DNA of 64,000 nucleotides, from the NCBI RefSeq assembly GCF_001704415.2, contig NC_030820.1:40902036-40966035 (forward strand). Reading direction: 5' to 3'. The position numbers were made by a program, and so were the translations under genes. Every line of letters starts with the position of its first letter. Position 1 is the first letter of the stretch. Below the pieces are notes generated by a model. That model was given only the letters and a program-made list of their open reading frames with translations. It was not told the origin of the DNA and ran no database searches. Source of the stretch: Capra hircus (lineage: Eukaryota > Chordata > Mammalia > Artiodactyla > Bovidae). Below are positions 56,490 to 64,000 of this stretch, in pieces.

Positions 56490-56697
56490 AGTGTTAGCCA
56501 CTCAGTTGGGACCCCATGGACCAGTAGTCAGTTTTCAACCCCAGTCTGCCAGTCTCCTCTGTCCATGGGATTCCCCAGCAACAATACGGGAGTGGGTTGC
56601 CCTTCCCTTTTCCATTCCCTTTTCCAAGGATGGAAATTTCCTGCATTGCAAGCAGATTCTTTACCATCTGAGCCCCCAGGGAAGCCCGGTTTTTTGT
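56490..56697 (-). mobile_element. Bov-tA-type SINE inside the L1
   Basis: AGTGTTAGCCACTCAGTTGG, GTCTCCTCTGTCCATGGGAT, GCATTGCAAGCAGATTCTTT and GAGCCCCCAGGGAAGCCC mark a rearranged minus-oriented Bov-tA. It carries a short internal duplication (CCCTTTTCCATT-CCCTTTTCC) near 56605-56628. Confidence 0.87.
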
Positions 56698-57208
56698 AGT
56701 TTTTTTGTAGATGCCTTTTATCATGTAGAGAAAGTACCATTATTAAGGCTTTTTAAGATTTGTTTGTTTTAATCTGAAAGGTTGTTCAGGCTTTTTAAAA
56801 AAGGCTTTTTCTGTATCTGGTGAGATGGTTATGTAGTTTTTATCCTTTATTCAATTACTAAAGTGTATTACATTGCTTGATTTTTTTCTGTTGAACCGTC
56901 TTTGCATTCTTGGGATAAATCTCAATTGGTCATGATTCATGATTCTTTTTATATTTTGCTAAATTTGGTTTACTACTATTTTGTTGAAGCTTTTTTTTTA
57001 TTCGGTCATTAGGTAAATTGACTTGTAGTTTTATTTTTCTTGTGATATTTTTCTAAGGCTTTGCAATCAGGGTAATGGTGACCCCAAGAATAAGATGGGC
57101 ATTATTCTTTCCACTGAGAAGAGTTTTTGAAGAATTGATGTTAACTTTTCTTCACTCATTTGGTAGAATTCATCAGCAAAGAAATCTTGTTCTGGGCTTT
57201 TCTTCATG

Positions 57209-57484
57209 CTGCTGCTGCTGCTAAGTCGCTTCAGTCGTGTCCGACTCTGTGTGACCCCATAGACGGCAGCCCACCAGGCTCCCCCTTCCCGGGGATTCTC
57301 TAGGCGAGAACACTGGAGTGGGTTGCCATTTCCTTCTCCAATGCATGAAAGTGAAAAGTGGAAGTGAAGTCATTCAGTCGTGTCCGACCCTCAGTGACCC
57401 CATGGACTGCAGCCTACCAGGCTCCCTCGTTCATGAGATTTTCCAGGCAAGAGTACCGGAGTGGGGTGCCATTGCCTTTCTTCA
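57209..57484 (-). mobile_element. BOV-A2 dimeric SINE inside the L1
   Basis: The left end TGCTGCTGCTGCTAAGTCGC is the reversed AGC-rich tail. Two monomers follow (GTCGTGTCCGACTCTGTGTG and CAGTCGTGTCCGACCCTCAG), joined by the reversed linker CATGAAAGTGAAAAGTGGAA. Minus orientation, near full length. A (ATT)n run follows at 57491-57512. Confidence 0.92.
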
Positions 57485-57900
57485 TAGGTAGTTATTATTA
57501 TTATTATTATTTCAATCTTTTTAGTTTTTATAGGTCTGTTCAGGTTTCCACTTCTCATTTGGGCATTTTTAACAGTTTGTATCTTTTTAAGAATTTCACT
57601 TAGGTTACCTAAATAATGACTTGCAATTATTCAGAGTATTTCCTTATAACCCTTTTTAACTTCAGTGAGGTTGGTAGTAGCGGCCCCTGTTTGATTTCTG
57701 ACTTTAGTAATTTTTTATTGGCCAGTTTAGCCAAAAGCTAGTTTATTTTTGGTTGATCTTCTTAGATAACCAAGTTTTAGTTTAATTGACTTTCTATTCT
57801 CTGATTTACTTATTTCTGCTTTAGTATTCCCTTCCTTCTGCTTGCTTTGGGTTTAATTTGCTCTATCATTTTTGTATTTTTAAGGTGGAAGATTATTAGC

Positions 57901-58520
57901 TTGAGATTTTGCTCTAACCCTATCTTCTAAAAACAACTGTTTACTGGCAATCTTTTCAGATTAAAAATGAGATCATTTATGTAAGTGAATTGAATATTTT
58001 TTTAAATTGAACAATTAACATATTTTCATGTTGACATTTTGTGTAGACTTCACTCTCTCCAATAACATTTTATTGTGTGGAATTTACTATAATTTTCTTA
58101 AACAGCTTAGGACTCCTCAACTCTTTTGTATTTTCTCAAATGTAGTCATCTGATCTGTCTGTCTTTGCTGGACTATGGTGAGCAGGCAGGGGAAAGATGT
58201 TTTAAGATAAGAACTAGGAACAAAAGTCACAACTTTCTCCATCCTCCCATTTCCCTGGAGTAGCAGTGACAGAGAGCAGAGGTGTCTCAGATGTACGAGC
58301 AGAGTCAGGAAGACATGATTCATTTAGCCACATGCCTGGTTAAACCATGAGACCTTTACTGGTTCTCTGGGCCTTTCCTTGGATACTAGAGATTTAGATT
58401 CACATTTCCCAAACCTTTCCCTTTCATAAGAGAGTCTGTGGAAAAGATGGAAATCTGAAGCAGCTCTTCACAGGTTTTCTGTGAAGTTTCTGTAGTTTCC
58501 CTAGTGAGGTGGTTGAGTTG
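57901..58520. other. Intergenic DNA, no gene seen
   Basis: No recognised gene. The first part is AT-rich. Confidence 0.35.
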
Positions 58521-58524
58521 TTCT

Positions 58525-58800
58525 CGTTTAGTCGCTCAGTCGCTCAGTTGCTCAGTTATCTGACTCTTTGTGACCCCATGGATTGCAGCACACCAGGCTT
58601 CTCTGTCCATCATCTCCCGGAGCTTACTCAAACTCACTTCCATTGAGTCGATGATGCCATCTAACCATCTTGTCCTCTGTCATCCCCTTCTCCTGCCTTC
58701 AGTCTTTCCCAGCATCAAGGTCTTTTTCAATGAGCCACCTCTTTGCATCAGATAGCCAAAGTATTGGAGCTTCAGCTTCAGCATCAGTCTTTCTATGGGT
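58525..58800 (-). mobile_element. BovB LINE 3' fragment
   Basis: GTTTAGTCGCTCAGTCGCTC at the left is the reversed BovB 3' end with a local duplication of GTCGCTCA. GATTGCAGCACACCAGGCTT, TTGAGTCGATGATGCCATCT and GCTTCAGCTTCAGCATCAGT follow in order. 5' truncated. Confidence 0.9.
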
Positions 58801-58817
58801 GATTGAGTACAGACCCA

Positions 58818-58860
58818 TTTTTTTCTTTCTTTCTTTCTTTCTTTTTTTTTTTTTTTTTCT
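58818..58860. repeat. (TTTC)n / poly(T) simple repeat
   Basis: Five TTTC units flanked by T runs, directly after the BovB fragment. Confidence 0.9.
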
Positions 58861-59428
58861 GCATGCTTTCACTGTATGACTCTGGAGGGCCAGTACATGC
58901 TCAAGTTTGAGAAGCAAAAGCCTGGATACTTTTAGTGGGTCAAAATTCGCCCATTTTAGTTGGAACAATGTGCATGTTTCAGAGACACAATCTTCACATT
59001 TTCAGAGACAAAACAACCATTCTTTAAAACAAGGCTTCATGTCAGCACAGGTGACGAAACTGAAGCTGGTACAAGGCCAGGGGCTCCCACACTTATACAG
59101 AGAGATCTGGTCTCCTGGTGTTCAGGAGAGGAGGCATAATTTCAAGTCTGTTTTGAAAATTTCACCTGTCACCAAGATCATGACATAGTTGGGAGGTTGT
59201 AGCTGAGTAACTAATTCATCTTATATAGATTGTCTGGCAGGTGAAATCTCATTTAGCATATACATTTAAGGCAACATTTCTCCAGGCTGGTGTCAAAGAA
59301 CAGCAGTAGTGTGAGATGTTCAGTAGGAAATGGTTTTCCTGGTCGAATAAGTTTCTGCAGTGCTGATTTCTCAGGGTTCACCTCGGAGTGTCTCCATGGC
59401 TTTAGTATATCTCTCTCTGAACAACTGT
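58861..59428. other. Intergenic DNA, no gene seen
   Basis: No recognised gene. The part 58865-58935 (GACTCTGGAGGGCCAGTACA and AAGTTTGAGAAGCAAAAGC) may be a diverged MER5-like remnant, but I am not sure. Confidence 0.35.
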
Positions 59429-59429
59429 G

Positions 59430-59708
59430 CAGAGCACAGATGTAGAGAACAAACACAGGAATACCAGTCGGGAAGAGGAGTGATGTGGGAGATTGGGATT
59501 GACATATATACACTATTATGTGTAAAACAGAAAACTAATGCTAACCTACTGCACAACACAGGGAGCTCTTCTCAATGCTCTGTGGTGACCTAAATGGAAG
59601 GGAAATCCAGGGAAGAGAGGATATTTGTATATTGAAAGCTGATTGACTTTGTTGTACAGCAGAAACTAATACAATATTGTAAAGCAACTATACTTCAATG
59701 AAAATAAG
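59430..59708 (+). mobile_element. L1 3' end fragment
   Basis: CAGATGTAGAGAACAAACAC, GGGATTGACATATATACACT, GTACAGCAGAAACTAATACA and TTGTAAAGCAACTATACTTC are in the order of the ruminant L1 3' UTR. Plus orientation. Confidence 0.88.
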
Positions 59709-60284
59709 GAATTGTGCAGAAAAGCTAGGAAAATAGTGTCTGGGTCTTGAGAAACAGACCAAGAAATAAGGTTTCACCTGCAAATGGTGGTTGGGGGGTG
59801 ATGCTAGGAAGCTGCTGGGGAGTCAGGAGGGGAGACAGGACAGGGAGGAACCACAGACCACTGTGACTGACAGGCTGGCTAAGCCTCCAGGGGACGGTGC
59901 AGGAGACCTCAGTGGGGGAGGAAGGTGTGCCGATTGTCCTCCCATCCGGTCCATCACTACCCATAATGCTCCAGTGCTGTCACTCCCCGGATCTTCTGAC
60001 CTGGGCAGCACAAGCTGCGCACCTCAGGCACTGAGGTGCAGGCACTGCAGAAGAAGCTGTGAGGTGCCCTGGACAAAGGGGTGCTGCATGGATGTGGGGG
60101 TCACGACATCTCCTTGACACCTAGGATTTCTCCAGTTTCACCATTTCCCTCTCTTTCCTTGCCCTTTCCCTGTCTCTTCCCTGGGGATTTTTTCCCTTTT
60201 TTTCTTTCTTTTAAGATTTTTTTTTCCTTTTTTGATGTGGACCATTTTAAGTCTGTATTCAATTTGTTACAATATTGCTTTTAT
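59709..60284. other. Intergenic DNA, no gene seen
   Basis: No recognised gene. T/C-rich runs lie at 60140-60235. Confidence 0.4.
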
Positions 60285-60405
60285 TGTGTCTTTTTGGCTT
60301 TTTGGCTGAGAGGCATGTGGGATCTTAGCTCCCAGACCAGATCAAACCCACACCCTCGGCACTGGAAGGCAAGGTCTTAAGCACTTTACTGCCAGGGAAG
60401 TCCCT
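60285..60405 (-). mobile_element. CHR-type SINE fragment
   Basis: GCATGTGGGATCTTAGCTCC, CACCCTCGGCACTGGAAGGC and CTGCCAGGGAAGTCCC are the reverse complement of a CHR-group SINE head. Confidence 0.72.
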
Positions 60406-60437
60406 TTCCTTCTTTTCATAACAACTACTAACTTCAC

Positions 60438-60502
60438 TGGAGCTTCCCAGGTGGCTCAGCAGTAAAGAGCCAGCCCCGTGGATCTTTATTTCAAACCCTG
60501 GC
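60438..60502 (+). mobile_element. Truncated Bov-tA SINE head
   Basis: GGAGCTTCCCAGGTGGCTCA and GCAGTAAAGAGCCAGCC match the tRNA-derived start of Bov-tA. The remainder of the element is missing. Confidence 0.6.
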
Positions 60503-61530
60503 TCTCTGATCTTCTCCAACGAGTGTTCCAGAGACAGCAGGGATGCTGGCTCACCCCCTCCATGCCCCTCAGCGCTGCGAGGAGCCCTCCTGTCCTGTGT
60601 GGCCAACTCCCGCTCTCCTCTGCGCACCCTGCATGTTCTAACCATTCAGCCAAACGTGAGGGAACTTGGCTTCATTTTTCATGTTTTGCTCAGGCAACAA
60701 ATTCACTTCCCTGGAGCTACAACGACTTGTCCTACCAAGGTGTCTCAGTGTCCCCAGGACACAAGGAAAGACCACCCCTTCAGCGCGTGTGGCCAGGGGC
60801 CTGGCAACAGCTGTGGAAAATCTGGATGCCCCTTGACCTACTTCAGCTGAAGGCCTCCTCTGTCCCTGTGACGAACTGCTACTATTTTAAGATTGAAAGA
60901 GTTTTACGAGATTTCAGAAATTTACAGTTTTAGATTAGAATTCAATCTAATGTTTTCAAGGGAATTCTTATACGAGGCCCGTAAATTCTAGAACAAAACA
61001 GCCACAGATTCCGACGGAACTGATCTGCATGGAACTCCCTCTGAAACCTTCTCCCTGGTGAGCTCTGGAAAATATTGGCTGCCCACAACCCGGGGGCACG
61101 GCCAACAGCACCCCCTTCCCCATGGCCGTGGGCCTGGTGCCGGGCGCCGCGGGCGGGCACAGCTGCGGCCACGCCGGTTGGCCCCGGCCTGCTGCCTGTC
61201 ACAGGCTGTTTACCTGAGGATGTATTTCGAGGCCACAGGGCCCGACTCCGTCTCAAGGGCAGAGGAAAATGTGTGCAGCTATTTTAAAGCCGGGGGCTGG
61301 ACATCTTGCCACAGTCTGCCTTTCAAAGGGACACACAGGCTTAACTAGGGAGGAGATACTCTCCAAACAAGCCCCGTGACACTTGAGGGGCCACTTTCAG
61401 ACAGAAAAGGAGAAGGGCCCAAGGGTCTCCCATGTGCCTGCGGGGAGGGGTGCACACAGGCCTGGGGGTGGTGCCGGGAGAGCCTTGTGGGGCTGCTTGG
61501 GGCACACTCACGCCCATGGCACCTGTGCAT
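60503..61530. other. Non-repetitive intergenic DNA, no gene called
   Basis: About 1 kb without SINE or LINE sequence. The part 60880-61330 changes from AT-rich (TTTAGATTAGAATTCAATCT) to CpG-rich (61080-61200). A 151-codon frame at 60478-60933 starts in a SINE remnant and has no known domain. A single-copy regulatory element is possible. Confidence 0.35.
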
Positions 61531-61860
61531 ACACACACACACATGAGTGTGTGCTCACATTCATATACACAGACAGGCACAGGCACGCAGTCACATCCAT
61601 CGCACACCTACACTCACATATGTGCACACAAATGTGAATGCACATGCAGTGAGGTGTGCAGACACACATATACTTCCACAGACAACTCACTACCACACAC
61701 TCATGCTCCTCTTAGCTCACACGCTCATAAACATATACCCACACTCACTCCTACACACAGGGACACCCACACAGACACCCACACACACACATCTTCACAC
61801 TCAGCACACACACACAAACTCACACACTCACACAGTACCCCTCACACTCAAACACACGAG
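61530..61860. repeat. (CA)-rich degenerate low-complexity region
   Basis: About 330 bp of CACACA-, CACTCA- and CATACA-type text, with the TG phase on the other strand in places (ATGAGTGTGTGCTC). It makes the His/Thr-rich spurious frames of the area. Confidence 0.88.
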
Positions 61861-62630
61861 GGCAGGGTCTTCAGGTCTCTGAGCCTTCTCGGAAGGCTTG
61901 GCATCTTCGACCGTGGGCGCCTCCCTGAGCCCAGGGGGCCTGTGGTCCCTGTGACCCCAGATGCCAAGTGGGGTTTGTGTGGAAGTAGATTTGTACTCTT
62001 TCTCTCCTCCATCCTCTGCCTGGAAGACAATGGGCTTCTGTGGTGTCTCTGAAGCCGGCTGGGGGCTGTGGTGAGTTCTCCTTGGCCAGCTGAACCATCA
62101 TGACCAGGTTCATGGACTCCAGAAGTTCACGAGCAATTTGCCTCTTCCTGTTTGATTACCTGTATTTTGTCAGCTGAAGTTTGTTCTATGCAAACTGCTC
62201 ACCCTCTCAGCATCATTCCCTCCTTCCCAGGTGTTCTCCTGCAGCTGTGGGGGATGAAGTCACCTGCTCGTCTCTAACTTCTAGTTGTCTTGAAAAAGGC
62301 AAGACAAGCAAACGTACACGAGATGTTCCAGGGAGCTTTGGGTACAGAAGGTGAGTCAAGACCCTCTTCCTATATTATCTAGAAAACAAATGTAGTTTTG
62401 GGCATTTAAATTATTAGTATTGCAGAGACTACTACAAAAATTTTTGTTAAAATTAAAGGTTATTAATACTTCTTTTTCAACCAATCAAATCATTTTCATG
62501 TTCACATGATTCCTTGGAGGCCTTATTCATACAACCAAACAATAAAGTTCCTGGAGTTTTGTAAATAATTTGCCCTCAAATTCTCTGAATCCCTGGATCC
62601 TAATCCTTATTCTCCAGGATAATCAGACAT
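61861..62630. other. Intergenic DNA, no gene seen
   Basis: No recognised gene. Confidence 0.4.
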
Positions 62631-62693
62631 CCTTCTAGGTAGATGTTGATACCTTCTAGGTAGATGTCGATGCCTTCTAGGTAGATGCAGATA
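62631..62693. repeat. Three-copy 21-bp tandem repeat
   Basis: CCTTCTAGGTAGATG starts at 62631, 62652 and 62673, giving an exact 21-bp period with few substitutions. Confidence 0.92.
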
Positions 62694-62787
62694 TTATTGG
62701 AGAAGGTAGTAAAACAAAGAAATTAGAAAGAAGGACCACACAAGAGTCAGTCTCTTTTTGCGTGTGTGATAAAACATATGCCTTATT

Positions 62788-63060
62788 GTTGTTGTTCAGT
62801 CTCCCAGTCGTGTCTGATGCTTTGTGACCTCATGGACTGTGTCACGCCAGGCATCCCTGTCCCTAACCATCTTCTGAAGCTTGCCCAAGTTCATGTTTAT
62901 TGCATTGGTGATGCCATCTCACCATCTCATCCTCTGATGCTCTCTTCTCCTTCTGCCCTCAATCTTTTCCAGCATTAGGGACTTTCCCAATGAACTGACT
63001 GTTCCCATCAGGTGACCAAAATACTGGAGCTTCAGCTTCAGCATCAGTCCTTCCAGTGCC
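62788..63060 (-). mobile_element. BovB LINE 3' fragment
   Basis: TTGTTGTTCAGTCTCCCAGT, GACTGTGTCACGCCAGGCAT, TTGGTGATGCCATCTCACCA and GCTTCAGCTTCAGCATCAGT lie in reversed BovB order. 5' truncated. Confidence 0.9.
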
Positions 63061-63605
63061 TTATAATCATAGTCATTTTTAAGTGTACAGCTGAGTGGCG
63101 CTGAGTATATTCACATTATTGTACAACCACCACCAGCATCCAATTCTGGAACTCTTACATGTTGCAAAACCGAAACTCTGTTCCCATCAACCACTGACTC
63201 CTTATTTGTCCCTCTCCCAGCTCCTGGCAACCATGATTTTACTTTCTGTTGCTGTGAATTGGACTATTCTAGATACTACTGTAAGTGAGACTGTGCATGT
63301 CTGTTCCCTGTGACCAGCCTGTTTCACTTGGCATAATGTCTTTATGCCTTCCCTTGTGGCTCAGCTGGTAAAGAATCCACCTGCAATGCCAGAGACCTGG
63401 GCTCAATCCCTGGGTTGGGAAGATCCCCTGGATAAAGGAAAGGCTACCCACTCCAGTATTCTGGCCTGGAGAATTCCATGGACTGTATAGTCCATGGGGT
63501 CGCAAGGAGCTGGACACAACGGAGCGACTTTCACTTTCACTTTCAGTGCCTTTAAGGTACATACACATGGTAACATGCTTAGAGTTTCTTCACCTTCAGC
63601 TGACA
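63061..63605 (-). mobile_element. Old L1 3' UTR fragment split by a Bov-tA SINE
   Basis: TTGTACAACCACCACCAGCA, GCAAAACCGAAACTCTGTTC, CTCCTGGCAACCATGATTTT and TTTCACTTGGCATAATGTCT are the reversed old L1 3' end. It stops at about 63345 and resumes at about 63547 (CCTTTAAGGTACATACACAT) after the SINE. Confidence 0.75.
63348..63546 (+). mobile_element. Bov-tA-type SINE nested in an old L1
   Basis: CTTCCCTTGTGGCTCAGCTG, GAGACCTGGGCTCAATCCCT, CCACTCCAGTATTCTGGCCT and GGGTCGCAAGGAGCTGGACA are in sense order, ending with CTTTCACTTTCACTTTCA. Full length. Confidence 0.93.
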
Positions 63606-64000
63606 AAAGTCTTATTTGTAGTCTTATTAAAAGACCTAGTAACTACAGATTTCTTGTTCAGTTGACTCTCACTTGGCAGTTTAGAGTCTTGGTTTCCTTA
63701 TCTGTAAAGAGACTTGACAAAGGCCACACAGTAAATGAAGTGGGGACAGCCATAAGCCAGAAATGACACCAAGTTCTACCTGAGACTCAGAAAAGCAGTT
63801 CAGAGTGGCCCCAGCAGGACCCAGGGGCACATGGGGTGGTTTTCAGGATTATGAGCTCCTTATAGCAAAATTCAGACTTAAAAGGAAGAAAGTAGGGAAC
63901 ACCACTAGATCATTAAGGTATGACCTAAATCAAATTCCTTATGATCATACAGTAGAAGTGACAAATAGATTCAAGGGATTAGAGAGGATAGTCTCTGAAG
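63606..64000. other. Intergenic DNA to the window end, no gene seen
   Basis: TTGGTTTCCTTATCTGTAAA near 63692 resembles the 3' part of a MIR SINE. Nothing else is recognised. Confidence 0.4.

Larger units (their letters stand above)
56020..57900 (-). mobile_element. Degraded L1 ORF2 segment, split by two SINEs
   Basis: The plus strand carries the reverse complement of the RT part of L1 ORF2, with landmarks such as GTGGTGAGATCAGGCATCCT, TCTTGTTCTTGATCTTAGGG, CTGTATCTGGTGAGATGGTT and TTGCATTCTTGGGATAAATC in order. Stops and indels are many, so the copy is dead. It is interrupted at about 56490-56697 (Bov-tA) and 57209-57484 (BOV-A2). Confidence 0.85.

Noticed and set aside
61432..62052. A 206-codon His/Thr-rich frame
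   Set aside because: It reads through the (CA)-rich low-complexity region and has no domain.
1..64000. tRNA genes suggested by tRNA-like boxes in many places
   Set aside because: All the tRNA-like text I found belongs to the heads of Bov-tA and CHR SINEs; none can be folded by eye into an intact tRNA gene.

Overview
The window is mammalian genomic DNA from a ruminant, most likely cattle or a close relative such as sheep, goat or buffalo. Two things show this. A complete vertebrate FOXA2 gene lies on the minus strand near the left end. The rest is full of ruminant-type repeats: tRNA-derived Bov-tA SINEs, dimeric BOV-A2 SINEs, BovB (RTE-class) LINE fragments with their reverse-transcriptase code, CHR-type SINEs and L1 3' ends. 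I cannot separate the ruminant species from sequence alone.

Layout. Positions 1-1260 are downstream flank. FOXA2 runs right to left: core promoter near 4920-5040, leader 4499-4920, first coding exon 4498-4412, intron 4411-3316, large coding exon 3315-1999, and 3' UTR to a likely poly(A) signal at 1278-1273. The two coding exons join in phase 0 into a 467-residue protein with an intact forkhead domain. A CpG-rich domain covers about 2040-5700, and a second, separate CpG-rich island lies at about 7130-7610. From about 7.6 kb to 64 kb I find no protein-coding gene, tRNA, rRNA or other recognisable RNA gene. Open frames there are short, or come from BovB reverse transcriptase, SINEs, low-complexity DNA or tandem repeats. 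This fits a gene-poor flank of a developmental regulator gene.

Repeat landscape. BovB copies lie at about 19.9, 22.6-23.4, 39.4-40.8, 47.4-48.4, 58.5 and 62.8 kb. All are 5' truncated, and those that retain reverse-transcriptase code have decayed frames. The pair at 39.4-40.8 kb forms a large inverted repeat. A degraded L1 ORF2 in minus orientation spans about 56.0-57.9 kb and is split by two SINEs. A 59-bp minisatellite of nine units with no change in period lies at 23940-24470.

No bacterial-style system, operon, CRISPR array or new multigene system is present. The points worth a second look are regulatory or structural: an alternative FOXA2 N-terminus through an in-exon splice acceptor, an AT-rich motif island in the FOXA2 intron, the second CpG island, the minisatellite with repeated ETS-like motifs, a CCAAT/octamer cluster at 19.5 kb, the BovB inverted repeat, and several nested transposon insertions.
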